DNA from: Pollenia angustigena
Taxonomy: Eukaryota; Arthropoda; Insecta; Diptera; Polleniidae
Direction: 5' to 3'
Length of the DNA: 64,000 bases
Assembly (NCBI GenBank): GCA_930367215.1
Contig: OV884059.1
Span: forward strand, 63,893,393 to 63,957,392
Each line of letters opens with the position of its first letter. Positions within the stretch are counted from its first letter, which is position 1. Both the position numbers and the translations under genes were made by a program. The notes under the pieces are model-generated. The model had not been told where the DNA came from. It saw only the letters and a list, made by a program, of their open reading frames with translations, and made no database searches. Shown here piece by piece: positions 12,353 through 24,102 of this stretch.

Positions 12353-13307
12353 CAGGGTTGTCAGATTTTTTTGAGCTCCATCGCCAAACCGGATGTCGTA
12401 AGTCGCCAAAAATCGCCAAACGTCAATTTTGTTCAGTTTTCGAAATCTTTTTTTTGTTTTTAAATTAAATTTAGCATACAAAAAAAGCTGATATAATATT
12501 GCAGTCGAAAATCGCCAAAAACTGAGAAAAAATACAAAAAATCGCCGAAAGTAAATTTTGTTTAGTAACTGTTATTTTTTTTTTAAATAACATAAAATGA
12601 AGATCATTTATTCAGTTAAAAAAACTAAAATTAAGCACACAAGTCTATAAGATCACTTCAGGCTCATCGATTTCATTACTATTGTTTTGACCTGTATACG
12701 TACTATTAGATTTAAGCAGTGTTTAAAAAACTGCAGTCGAAGTTGAAAAGCTGCCATCTCTTCCACTTTTTCATTTGTCATTGGTCAAAAAAAAAACTTT
12801 TGCTTTTACTTGTAATTCATTAAATGTAAATAGTCGCTGTCAAACCAAATCAAAAAGCGAAAAATTGTCTACACATTTTTGTTTTTTGTTCGACAGGTTT
12901 TGTTTTCGACTGCAGGTTTTTAAACCTTGGAATTAAAAAGTGACTGAATAATTCACTTAAAATTATAATAAAATAAAAATCATGTGAAAAAAATTAAATT
13001 AGCCAGATGTTTTTTAAACTAGTAATGATAACAAAAAAGGACAAACTGTTCAAAAATCTATAAGTATGTATGTATATATTAATAAATATTTAGCTGGAGA
13101 GGCCTGACTCCGCTTATGTAAATAAAAGTGCAAATTTTTTATGTCAAAATCGCTGAAATAATATGAATGGTAAAAATAGCCAAGTAAATCGCCAGTTATA
13201 TCAAAAATCGCCACAAAAGTCGCCAGTCGCCAAACGGAAAATCCCATCGCCAAACACGTTTCAAAATCGCCACGTTTGGCGAGAAATCGCCATATCTGAC
13301 AGCCCTG
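12353..13307. mobile_element. hAT nonautonomous element inside the 3.95-kb element
   Basis: Perfect 8-bp target duplication GCAACAAC (12345-12352 and 13308-13315). TIRs: CAGGGTTGTCAGAT at the left, CAGGGCTGTCAGAT on the inverted right. The subterminal regions at both ends are crowded with short repeats of the type ATCGCCAAA, typical of hAT transposase-binding zones. No transposase frame is visible. A smaller MITE (12717-12929) is inserted within it. Confidence 0.93.
12717..12929. mobile_element. 212-bp hAT-like MITE, copy 1 (third nesting level)
   Basis: Ends CAGTGTTTAAAAAACTGCAG and, inverted, CAAGGTTTAAAAACCTGCAG. The flanks GATTTAAG and GAATTAAA agree at 6 of 8 positions. A sister copy in opposite orientation at 60493-60704 has nearly the same length and shares internal sequence, including the 'cttccact...tttgtcattgg' block. 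Confidence 0.85.
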
Positions 13308-13532
13308 GCAACAACGCGCAACGTTTTTTTTTTAAATTTAAAAGTAGAGATTTCAAATTTTATCGTGATGTACATATAACATTTTTAAGAACTCAACTGG
13401 CTTCACCTTCAAAAACCTTTTAATTTTTTTTTTACAAAAAAGTGAACAAAAAAATCTTTTTTTTGTAATTTCGAACTAATTTTTTTATCATAAAAACTTC
13501 TAATAAAATTTTTCTAAAAATTTTTATAAGTA

Positions 13533-14173
13533 CAGTATTTATCGGATATAAGAAACTTAAAAAATCCACGAAAAAAGTTTCTTATAAGCGTTTCTTTCTT
13601 ATATACAATTATTTTATATAAGAAACTTATTTCTTATATAAGTAGCTATGGCCATAAGACTTTCATATTTTGATTTTCTGTCTCTTTTTTTGTTAACATT
13701 TCTAACTTTTAAATAATTATTTTCTATGTCTTTGGAGTTTTTCACTATTTTAGATGTTTTTGCAGTTTCGCTTCTTTTTATACCGTTTTGTATTTCTTTA
13801 AAAATTTTAACTTTTGTTTTTATCGGCAAAAAACACAAAGCTTCTCATGAGTACCAGCTCGCTCATCTAAAACTAAAAGTAAAAAAAAAAACTTTGTTCT
13901 TGTTGTAAAAATGTCCGAAAACAGCGTTGTCCATGCAAACTACATAAATTCTGTGTTGCCGTTGGAAGTTTCTTATATAAATTGTTTTTCTATACATTTT
14001 GTGGTTTTGGTGTTTAAGAAAAATGTTCTTTAATCAGTTTTTTTCTTATAAGCGTTTTTCTTATATGAAACCTTTTTTGTTAGAAAAATCACTAAAAAGA
14101 CATGGTGTTTTTGAAAATGTTTCTTAAAAGCGTTTTGTTCTTATATGAGATGTTCTTATATCCGATAAATACT
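13533..14173 (-). mobile_element. pogo/Tigger-like element with transposase N-terminal remnant
   Basis: TIR CAGTATTTATCGGATATAAG at the left, inverted at the right, each flanked by TA (13531-13532 and 14174-14175). CAGTA termini with TA target sites are typical of the pogo group. Motifs of the type TTCTTATATAAG recur throughout. On minus, 13614-13838 encodes LPIKTKVKIFKEIQNGIKRS then ETAKTSKI, resembling the helix-turn-helix (CENP-B-type) start of Tigger/pogo transposases. The rest of the transposase is missing. Confidence 0.83.
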
Positions 14174-14468
14174 GTAGCTGTTTATATAGTCTTTCACAGA
14201 AAAAAAATCAATGTAAAATCTTTATTCGTTTATCTACAAAAAAAATATATTGTAAACCTCCCAAAACCGTAAAAAGTCAATGAACACGCATGCAATTTAA
14301 TCAACTTTCGTGGTTTAAACAGTGTTCCAAAACCACAAATCTCAAGCAAAAGACTTGAAAATTTACTATACGATGTCTGTCAAGCTGCGTACTTAAATTT
14401 TTCCATTTCTTAAATTTAATTTTTTGCCTAATGTCCGGCTAGATTGGCAAAAAACACCTATGTGCTTC

Positions 14469-15481
14469 GTTACAAAAATTAACATAAATAGTGGTAGAAT
14501 GCACATTTTGATATAAGATTTTGAAAAAATACATTTTATATGACTAGAAATCATACCACAAAATATCGTGAAGATTGGTCCATAATTTATCGTTAAATTA
14601 TTCTTAAATAATCCCCGTAGATCTATCAGTTCCAGTATTTAAGTTCCTATTCTGGAAGTAGTTTAATAAAATTTTCATTGAAACAATATTCTTAATGCTG
14701 CTTTTTTAATTACTGGGAATGTTGTGACGGGAAATTTCGAATATTTCTCTACAAAGTCTTTGGCTGTAACCTAAGTAAGGATGTGATCTAAGTTCCTGTT
14801 TGTCGATATCGAAAAGAACATTTTTTGAGGAAGAAATCAGTAAAGACTCCATTTAAACGATTTCTGTTGGGCTTTGAAGTCTGAACAGATTTCAAATAAT
14901 GCTACAAACTCAATTTAATTATAAGTATGTACCTAAATAAATTTATATTAGGGCGTTAGGCTTATAACTTTTTTTGGACGTCATTTTCCCAAATGTCTAT
15001 CATACGGTCAATATTGTTTTGATAATAAAAACCATATTTTCTCCTCAATTTGTTGAAAAAAACAACACGCGCCAAAAACGATTTGTTATTAATTTTTTTA
15101 AATTAACTCTAACAAAAAATTTAAACATTATATGGTTATGAGTAGGTATTAACAGAAAAAAACTTCAAGTTCAGTGTACTTGATGTGTTACAAAGTGGAT
15201 GTTTGTCTTGCACTAATTTAATTGCACTTTCTGCGCATATATTAATAATTGCGTTGTTTATTTGCAATTGTAGACGGTGTTCGTACCCAATGTCTGTTGA
15301 AACACTCGTAGGCTTTCGTAAAATTTATTATATATACATATCTTTTTTTCTATTATAGTTTCTTCTTTTGGTATTCGCATTTCCTTTAACACTTATTCTG
15401 CTTATCTAATGGCTCAATTTGGCAACACCAAGTTTATTTTTATTTAACTGCAAATTATATGACATGAAAAGCAACGTATTC
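14469..15481. other. AT-rich, no gene seen
   Basis: The first about 130 bases resemble a piece of the dispersed repeat family ('ccacaaaatatcgtgaagattggtcc'). The remainder shows no TIR, frame or RNA gene that I can support. Confidence 0.4.
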
Positions 15482-15484
15482 ATA

Positions 15485-15611
15485 GTGCCGGTTCACACAC
15501 GTAAAGTTTGAGTTTTAAGGAGAGAGGGGAAAATAAATCGCATTCTCTTTTCCCTTCTCTCCTAAAAGCTCAAGACTTGACGAGTCAAACTTGACGTGTG
15601 TGAACCGGCAC
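15485..15611. mobile_element. 127-bp foldback MITE
   Basis: Almost the whole element folds on itself. GTGCCGGTTCACACACGT at the left is inverted at the right (ACGTGTGTGAACCGGCAC), continuing through AAGTTTGAG and AGGAGAGA blocks. ATA flanks both ends (15482-15484 and 15612-15614). Confidence 0.85.
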
Positions 15612-15614
15612 ATA

Positions 15615-17030
15615 TATAGAACAATTTTGATTAAAAACTTCATGGTGTTTGGCGCATGTATTTTTGTAACGACAGCAAAAAAATAAATATGCAGGGAGAA
15701 CTGATATTTGCAAAAAATTCAAAAAGTATTAACCCTTTAAAAATCTAAATGAAGTGGAATTGAAATCGAAATCTAACGAGATTTTGATTTCAATTATTTA
15801 AAAATTGACAGTGGTCTTTTCCTGTTTTCAAGAGTTGTTCTTGTAGAGATCATTATCATTCAAAGTATGAAGTATAAAAAAATGTTAATTTTTATAAACT
15901 GTAAAGATGCTCAATTTCAAATATTTTTTAAATTTAAAATCTACTTTATTACGATTTGTAGAACATGCCTGATACTATTTTACATAATTGAAGGAATCCC
16001 CAAAATAAAAGGAAAATTGTACACATAAAGAAATATCTATCTATCTGCTTGTTTCTGTGTTTTTTCTTGCATAACCTACATAGAAGATTCTTCGTTTTCG
16101 TAGTGTATTTAAGAAAACTTGTAACCGATTGTTAATGCTCTCTGACATCCGTCCTTCTTCTACTATAGAGGCTAGTCAGGACCTCTGTCAGAAACTAGAG
16201 GAAATTTCTAACTTTGTTTTGTTATTATAACAGAGAAAATGATATTTCCCTTGTCTTCAAATTTGCCATGATGCTCGATAGCCCAATAATTCATATATTT
16301 ATGACGATGGAGCGAGTCTATGTTAATTTAGTACAAACAGTATAGAAAATAACTGGGCATAAGCAAAAGCAATGACCTTAAGCTTCGTACAGATGGTGGT
16401 CAGATCTAACAAAATTGCAAGTAAAATTTTCTAACAAAATGTTTTACAACCCTGTGAACTTGCAATTTTTGTTTGACAACGATGTCAGAAAAAGCATTGT
16501 CAGTCCATTGAAAGACAACAATATTTATAAATATGTGACCCTTGTGCTTACACACTTCGTTGCCATTGGTAGATCACTGTCAGACGTTGGAAGCTTATTT
16601 CTTATTGTCAGATATGCAAAGTTTAGGCATCTAACAATGGCATCATTGTCAGAGTCCTTATTCTATTGGCAACGCTGAAAATACTTAGGTACCAGGGATG
16701 GAAAACGGGGTTTTGAATTTAGTAGCAACTTCAATAACAAAACGGAGTTTTGAGACTTTATTACTAAAGAATTGTTTTTAAGATACCACCAATGAATCAA
16801 ACAAAATGAACAACAGCTCCATTGTGTATATCCCTGATATTCAAAAAAAAAATTTAATTTGGCAAAGTTAAAATTCTTGCTTTTGCTTTTTTACTTCAAT
16901 TACAATATTTCCACTTATCCAATTCATAAAAACGCACATAATATTCATACAAGTTCTAAAATCAGATCTAACAATTGCTGCCATGCAATTAACTGACAAC
17001 CGTGTGAACTGATGATTTTGGTTGGTACAC
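15615..17030. other. Noncoding; two related CAGATCTAACA segments
   Basis: Two related blocks, about 16402-16465 and 16963-17012, share CAGATCTAACA and, further on, CAACC(C/G)TGTGAACT, suggesting a small repeated element. CAGGGATGG at 16692 and ATCCCTG near 16832 might be hAT-type ends, but their flanks do not match. No coding region is supported. Confidence 0.35.
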
Positions 17031-17044
17031 GAAGAAAAATATAT

Positions 17045-17335
17045 GGTTGGAAGTAACCATATTCTAAGAGCAACATACAATGGTTGGATTTATACAATGT
17101 TTATGTTTGCAGGTTACCGTATTACGTTTAAATATGACCATAGTATGGTTAAAATCAACAAAAAATATTTCCAAAATCAAACATTACCATAATATTGGTC
17201 AAAACTAACCATATTATGTTCAAAATTAATCATAATATGGTCACAATTTCACAGAATTTTGACAAAAATAACGATATTATGGTCAGAGTTAACAATAATA
17301 TGGTCAATGTTAACCATATTATGGTTATTGTTTTC
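17045..17335. repeat. Array of degenerate CCATAATATGG-type repeats
   Basis: At least ten variants of the palindromic core CCATANTATGG, usually followed by TTAAAATTAACC-like spacers of about 10 bases, give a loose 20-24 bp period. The same motif forms a second cluster at 18062-18180 and a pair at 59690-59745. The apparent frame at 17195-17437 (repeating H-x-M-V units) is a product of the repeat. Confidence 0.7.
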
Positions 17336-18061
17336 ATACATTTTTTTCTGTTTCACCTTTATAAAAAATCCCCTTTGATTCATATTCCAGCCTGTGGCAA
17401 CCTTCATTACCATTTATTTATGTACTTTAATCAATAATTCAAAAATAAAATTTACGAGAATTTTAACCTTTATGTTCTTGGAATTGTAAACTTAAGTTGG
17501 AGGTCGGAAGTCTACATTTGTAGCAAATATGAACAAAACTCTAGTACGCAGAGTGTTATACTTTAGTGCATATTTATAAAATATAATAATGTCAAATATG
17601 CAAGCACACGCATGCATACATACATAAACGTGCAAAAGAAAGCAAAGAGTAATAAAAAATACTAGATGACATGTTCGACATAAAAATTTAAATTGAGTAA
17701 AAGAGTGATATGAATTTCCATACATTTTATATAGTGTCTACATTTGTAGAGTACCGGCCAGGAGATGGTCATTTTGAAAAGTAAGGTTAGTGGCCAAAAC
17801 TGATTAGAATTGATTTTTAGGAAGCAACTGAAAATTTCGGACGCTGTTGTTGTGGAAATTTTTTTTTATTCAACTTTTTCTGGAAAAATGCTACATATGT
17901 AGACTACCGATCACACAAAGGTAAAGCCAACTAAGCAACTATTGTAAAATGCCAACAACCAGAATGTTGTTACTTTTTAAACATATTATTTTTAATTTAA
18001 AATTAAGCATACTATGTTTTAAAATGTTATAATTTCGAATATTATTATTGTTATTAAATAT

Positions 18062-18180
18062 TAACCATAACATGTTTGGAGGTAACCATAATATGGTTAT
18101 AGCTTTTGGATAGATGAATTAATCATAATATGGTTGCCGTGGTAGTAATATGGTTAAGGTAAACATAATATGTTTAAGTA
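18062..18180. repeat. Second CCATAATATGG cluster
   Basis: Four to five copies of the same palindromic core as at 17045-17335. The DNA between the clusters (17340-18040) may be a later insertion: CTACATTTGTAG / CTACATATGTAG motifs beside TACCGGNC occur near 17509, 17740 and 17890. Confidence 0.6.
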
Positions 18181-18200
18181 ATTATACACTTAAACATATT

Positions 18201-18868
18201 GGCCCATAATCATAGTCAAACGCTAAAGTCGGTTCTATTTAAAAACAACTTTAAAATAAAAACATTCTTTTAAATATTTTGCTACTATAGTCGAAACTAA
18301 AGTATGTTTTAAATTGAACCGACTTTAACTGGGTGCCACCTCAAATGTAGCAAATTTTTCATACAACATGCAACAACATATAAGCAAGTGGCAACTTTAA
18401 GCAGCCGACATTGAAAATTAAAATATAAATAAAACACTGCATATCTTGTAGGGTTGAAACACGCAATATGATTTTATGTAGAAAGCAACAACAAAATTAC
18501 AAAACTTTGTGTAAAACGCTAGGCAATTTTGGCCTAGCGTTTTACACAATTAGGGCCTATACATATGTATTTTGTGTTTCTTTCCATAAAAGTTTTCCTG
18601 CAAATCATTAATAATTGCAAAATATCGGCCAACATCTTATAACATAAACATTTTTAACTTTTTGCAAGTACTTTTTTATTTGGCGAAAAACAGCTGATGC
18701 TGTTGTTAAATGAGTTAAACACAACTTCAACTGGTTTTAAAATTAACATCGGGTTTAACGTGTAAAGTATGCTTTTGCTTGTCTATAGTAGATCAAAAGC
18801 ATATTTTTAATAAAAGTTTACTTTAGAACTCTTAAAGTATGCTTTGTTTATGACTATAGTTATGGGCC
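18201..18868. mobile_element. TIR element with GGCCCATAA ends
   Basis: The left end GGCCCATAATCATAGTC and the inverted right end GGCCCATAACTATAGTC form the TIR, flanked by ATT (18198-18200 and 18869-18871). No transposase. A strong hairpin (18507-18549) lies inside. Confidence 0.7.
18507..18549. repeat. Perfect 18-bp stem hairpin
   Basis: TTGTGTAAAACGCTAGGC is followed by a 7-base spacer and its exact reverse complement. It may be a very short TIR element or a structured remnant. It is too symmetrical to be chance in this AT-rich setting. Confidence 0.8.
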
Positions 18869-18871
18869 ATT

Positions 18872-19875
18872 ATGTAGATTTGAAGTTTCAAGGGAGGTAA
18901 ACACTTTATTGTTAAATAGAAACAAAATATTATCAATCTTGTAAAAAGTTTAGTAAAAAACAACAAAAGTTTGTTTGTTGCAGGAAGAAAAAAGATTTCT
19001 GGTTATTATTTTTAACTTAACTTTCACACTGAAAAAGGTCATTTTATTTAATTTTATATAATAATAAGGGGTTTTATTATAGCTTAAAATTCTTTAAATA
19101 TAAATAAAATTTTAAATGAGCTGAAGTAGATACCCTTCCCTAATAACAACATGTTTACATTACACAAAACTTTACCAATTATGAGAGTTTCTTTATTTAA
19201 ATACGTTGAATGTAGTACATTTGGAACCATTATTCTCCTCGGCATCATAGTACCCCTTTGCTCCTACAAAGCAACTGCCTTGAAACGTTTTGTTTGAAAT
19301 AAATCTGCCACCCAAAACGACACAACACAGCCATCCACCCCAAAGTCATATTTATTAGTCTGACTTTACAGTGAGTGAATCAGCCAGTCCGCCCGTGAAA
19401 CTGCTAGCAAGTCATTGATATGTATGTAGGTATGTAAGGGAAAAATTTTTTAAACAGGCAAAATCGTAAAAGGGGTTTAAGGTGTGTTTTCTTTTAATCT
19501 TCTTCTACTTACTTTATTTATGTTGTTGGCGTTTTTCTCTTCTCATTTCGTTTGTAATTTATATGTTTTTTTTAATATTTTATATGAGCGAGAGTTTTTG
19601 GTAAAATATTTGACTTTTTTAAATTTTCGCTTGTACTCTTATTCGTTTCCCCATCATTTGAGTCGTTTCTACGTGTTTTCTTTTTTACCTTACCTCATTA
19701 AAAATTAAAAGCGAAATTCCCAACAGGTCTTTAAATGCCTGCTTAACTGTTTTGTGCACTCTCAAACAAAGATAATTTCATCAAATTAAAATTTACACAG
19801 ATACTCACTTGTACACAGAGACTATTGTTTTACATTCTTACACAGTGAAGGGTGTAAAATACCTTACTGAAAGCC
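18872..19875. other. Intron- or spacer-like AT-rich DNA
   Basis: Pyrimidine-rich low-complexity sequence around 19480-19700 produces a hydrophobic open frame that I do not accept as a gene. No TIRs or RNA genes were found. Confidence 0.4.
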
Positions 19876-19879
19876 TTAA

Positions 19880-20045
19880 GGTCCAACCAGACGTAAAATA
19901 ACCATAATGCCTCGGCTACGGCCAAAATTCAATTAGTTTGTATGGTTATGCCGTTATGATAAGTCAACTGTAATTTAATACAGTGGTGCCCATAAGGTTG
20001 GTTCAAACAGCTGTTTTGTATGGTTATGTCCCGTCTTATTTGGGC
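19880..20045. mobile_element. 166-bp MITE with TTAA target site
   Basis: TTAA at 19876-19879 and 20046-20049. The ends GGTCCAACCAGACGTAAAAT and, inverted, GCCCAAATAAGACGGGACAT are imperfect, but both run into ATAACCATA. TTAA sites suggest piggyBac- or Kolobok-type mobilisation. Confidence 0.55.
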
Positions 20046-20049
20046 TTAA

Positions 20050-21170
20050 GTAACTAAACTTTTTCACTCAATAAGACTTCCAAAATATATCCGTATACAT
20101 AACTCACCAAAGAATGTGTTAAGATCTTGGCGAAGTTATTATAGCCGAATGAAGATTTATTCTAAGAGAAAAATGAAGAGATCTTAAAAAGGCCCTCGGA
20201 TAACTGCCTTTTAACTTTTACTACCGGCCAAATTTACAATGTTGAATAATGTGAGTTAGTAGGAGTGTGTTTGCCTCCCCATTTAGACACGTTTATTTAA
20301 TAGACTTTATACAAAAAATGAAACACTTTAACTTACGGTTAAAATGGTGAATTTTATTCGTTTGCCCTTTTATTCTTGTTCTTGATTTTTTGTATCCTTC
20401 AAATAAGTGTTGATTATAACATATTAAATTGTTGCGCATAAATATACACATACATACATACCTATGCATATTTTAATGTTGTTAAGATCCTTTTGTAAAT
20501 GAAATTTAAAATTTTTTTCGTTGTCGACGAAAATCATCTCATTAACTCGGCTTATTCGTGTACTTCATTAAAACATGTTGTAATTGAAGTAAAATTTTTA
20601 TTCACCAAATATTCCAGCGATAAGTACATACTTACAAAAGGGCTTTTTGGTACCACATATAATATTAAATAGTGTAAAAAAAAAATTACTATTGTTACAA
20701 AGTTCTGTCGTAGGATTTGGTTTTGTTTAAATAATTTAGTTTAATTTGCCAATTCTTTTAGTTTGAAATTTCATTTAGTTTTTTCAATAATGAATAGTAA
20801 GAAATGCATTAAAATGTTTTTCCAAAATTACTCCCAGAAGATGCACCTTTTCCATTATGGCCAATTCGCATCTACTATTAATCACCTTAAAGGCCAATTT
20901 CAACCAGTTTAGTTACTATTACTTAAATTTTTTACAGAAACCCTATCCTTTTAGTGGGTGGCGAATATTCGGGTTTACGAACTATTCGCTTATTTTTGCT
21001 ATTTGCAATCACATTCGGTGATTCTCCATAGCAATAATAACAAAAACCGAGAAAAAAAAACAATCACACCTTCTGAACTTAGAGAAATAAAAAAAACTAC
21101 AATTTCAAATTTAAAAAAAAACATTTTATGAAAACTTTCTACAGAGAATTTCCTTTTATATGGTACCGAG
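20050..21170. other. No gene seen
   Basis: AT-rich noncoding sequence. No open frame has recognisable family motifs, and no terminal repeats were found. Confidence 0.4.
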
Positions 21171-21173
21171 TAA

Positions 21174-21682
21174 AAGCCTGGTACTCTGTTCAACTTTTCA
21201 CGTGAAATGCTGTCAAAACGCATATGAAAAAAACTTGTGCGGAATATCTATGAAATAATGTTGATAGAGTTGTACTCTGTTCATTTTGTGAAAAAGTTCC
21301 GAAATGTTTCTGGCAACATTTTTTTTCAACTGCGAAATAAAGTAAGCTGCACTTATTTCACGTAGAATTTTAAGCAAAAGCAAAAGAGGATGAACTGATT
21401 ATTTAATAAGAAATAAAAAATTAATATAACACAACCGGCAACAGTTTTTTATCCATATTTACTTTCTTTTTTATTAAATTTTTTATTAAAAAAAATTATT
21501 TTTAGTAAAATACATGTGAGATTTGTTTACATACGCAAAACAATGTCGCATACTTTGCAGGAATAAAATCGGCAAATTGTACAAACTCGCATGATAGGTA
21601 ACATTGATACATGTCAAAATTTTCGTGTGAAATAATAAATGTTGCTCAACATTTTTCACAAATTTGAACAGAGTACTAGGCT
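21174..21682. mobile_element. TIR element with AGCCTGGTACTCTGTTCAA ends
   Basis: The left end AGCCTGGTACTCTGTTCAAC is mirrored at the right by an inverted AGCCTAGTACTCTGTTCAAA. TACTCTGTTCA...GTGAAAAA recurs internally near 21273. The exact target duplication is uncertain (TAA/AA context), so the boundaries may be off by one or two bases. Confidence 0.65.
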
Positions 21683-22350
21683 TAAGCTAAAAAATATTAG
21701 ATACTAATACAAAAAAAAAAATTTTTAAAATGAGAATTATTTTGAAAAGGACACAAAATGAGGAAATGAAAAATCAAGTACACAGTTTACCTTAGTTTTG
21801 TCTCTAGATTAAAGGATTTATAGTGGCGTTTCTGCCAAAAATTAAATTCGTCACACAGTGCTTTTTTTAAATTTAATTTTTATATGTGTGTTTTTAATAA
21901 ATCGTCATCTTAAAGACCTAATAACCTATCTGCAAAAATTTCAAAATTGAGTTTTTTATGGATTTTTATTCCTTATATCATAACGCATATGTGTGCAAAA
22001 TTTTGATCATGTAATATTACAAATGAAAATGTTTTTGTACCTAGGAGGCCGTTACGCACAAAAAAAAGAGAAAAATAAATCATCAAAAATCACGATAAAA
22101 GTTTAATTTTGTTGCATAGTGTAATTTAAATAAACATTAAGTACTTGTTTTTCCTTAAACCAGTAAAAGAAACTACTACTGTAATTTTTTAATGTATATA
22201 ATATTCATGTGTATAAAGAAATTGTTATTTATTCATTCTAATTAGTACTGCAGATAGGTTATTTGGTTTCAGATTTTTACAATTCCAAAAAACCTAAGTG
22301 TCATAACATAAGCTGTGATTAGAAGAACAAAATTTTCTCAACCGATATAT
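21683..22350. other. No gene seen
   Basis: AT-rich noncoding sequence without recognisable elements. Confidence 0.4.
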
Positions 22351-22723
22351 CCCTGCAAATAATATTGGACCACCTGATCCATTTTGATAAAATGGACTAC
22401 TCCATGGACTGGTCCGATGTAATGCAAGCATGGACCATGTCATTGTTAAAAAGTGTTTGTAGTGAGACGACATGTCTTCGTTTTTTAACGACATGCTTTC
22501 GTTTTTAAACGACTTCAAAACTAACCCTCTTGTGTACACCATGGAGTAGTTTTAAAACTACTCCTTAGTGGCCAAAGGTGGGTTATATGGTCCTCTCCTA
22601 GGACATCGTAATGTTAAATAGACCAGGTTTTTTCCATACGTTTGGGTTAGTTTTGGACTAGTCCTGGTCCCTTGTGGACTACTCTTTACACGCGTGTTTG
22701 GACTGGTCCTATTATTTGCAGGG
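22351..22723. mobile_element. MITE with CCCTGCAAATAA ends, copy 2
   Basis: Sister of 9535-9886 with the same TIRs and nearly the same body, differing by a short duplication around 22540-22570 (GTAGTTTTAAAACTACTCC). ATAT lies directly outside each end and may be the target duplication. Confidence 0.82.
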
Positions 22724-23148
22724 ATATTACTGGCTTCATTTTAATCAAAATGTGTAATTTTCGTTTCAATATCGTTAAAAGTTCCAATTTTATAACGTTT
22801 TTTCCCTCTCCTGTAAACTTTTGAAAACTGCAGATAGGTTTTTCGTCTTTTAGGTGACGAAATGCTTTAATAAAAAAAGGTAATAAAATGCTTTTATTAA
22901 AATAAATACAAAATGTTAACAAAACATGTATTTGTATTTTTTTTTTTCTTTTTTTTTTTATTTATTTGTTAACATTATAGTTGTACAAAATATTTACATT
23001 TTAAAATTTGGGCCTCAACGCCATAAGGGCATTTTTGAGGCAAGTTGGCAACATTTACTTAGCTGTACAATATAAAAAGTAAATAAATCTTCATATAATT
23101 ATTAATTAAATTATAATTATAGTAACATATGTAGTACATATTATGTAC

Positions 23149-24102
23149 TAAAGAGATGCACAAGCACAAGAAATATTGCTTACAAGCAATTTCATTGAAT
23201 TTAGATAGTGTGTGTTTATTACTCTCTCATTACAAAACACATACTTACAAAAACAATTGTTTTGTTTTACGATCAAAATATAGAAGAATAGAACAAAACT
23301 GCACTAGAACAATGCTGAACTAAAAAAAAGCTGAATTAGAACAAAGATGAAGTAGAACATTAAAACAGAAATAAAACATTCCAAGCATGTTTGAATGTTT
23401 TGATTGTAAACATATACCAAAGAGAATTGCAAAGTGAGAAACATTTTCGTTTTGTAATGAATATGAAAAAGCTTAAAAAAGTTTATATGTATGTAATATT
23501 AATTTTTATTGCCAAAAATTTATTGTTTATTATTTACATACATATAAAGGTACTTAGGTCTAATATTTAAATAAAATTAAGAAGAATTCATTATTTTCAT
23601 AGATATAAAAAATAAAATCTAATGGTGTGTTTCACAATTTGTTGGGAAAATTGATATGTAGCAACAAAATATTAATAATTATTTAACTAGAATTAGAAAT
23701 ATTGGTTAAATAAACGTTTAAAGTTTTATATAAAAATAAAACGAGACCTCAAGCTTGATAATTTAGTTATACATAATATAATAATAAAGGTCGACTAAAA
23801 TAAAATATACCTATGTAAATTTTTTTATTTTTTTTAATGTTCTAGTGCACTCGATGCTTTTACTATAATTTACCGTTTCTTTATTTCATTGTCTGTTTTT
23901 GTGTTGATATTCTGTTTGTTTTGATAATACAAGCACTTACAAAGCAGAAGAGAAAAACTTTTCAAGTTATGCTTGTTTTGTTTTGGTGGAAGTAATGTGT
24001 TGTTATGTTTGTTTTGCTATGTATGTTTACAGTGAAATAATATAATTGATAGTTGTGTGAAGTAGAACATAGAACATTAAGAATATTTTGCGCAGCCCTT
24101 TA
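23149..24102. mobile_element. hAT-like element in the LINE 3' UTR
   Basis: Ends TAAAGAGATGCACAA and, inverted, TAAAGGGCTGCGCAA. The flanks TTATGTAC (23141-23148) and ATATGTAC (24103-24110) match at 7 of 8. Subterminal regions carry reiterated TAGAACA and TTTTGTTTT motifs. No transposase frame. Confidence 0.75.

Larger units (their letters stand above)
10514..14465. mobile_element. 3.95-kb TIR element, CACTA-like ends, heavily nested
   Basis: The left TIR GCACATAGAGGTGTTTTGCC is followed by AATCTAGCCGGACATTA. The same sequence, with a small length change, is inverted at 14429-14465. TTC flanks both ends (10511-10513 and 14466-14468). CAC-type termini with a 3-bp duplication suggest the CACTA (EnSpm) group, but no transposase was recognised, so the superfamily is a guess. 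Guests inside: a hAT element (12353-13307) holding a MITE (12717-12929), and a pogo-like element (13533-14173). Without guests it is about 2.35 kb of noncoding DNA, including G/C-rich runs near 10820-10985. Confidence 0.75.

Noticed and set aside
16692..16838. hAT element with CAGGGAT ends
   Set aside because: Only seven matching terminal bases and flanks that do not agree.
17195..17437. Frame with repeated His-x-Met-Val units
   Set aside because: A direct translation of the CCATAATATGG repeat array.
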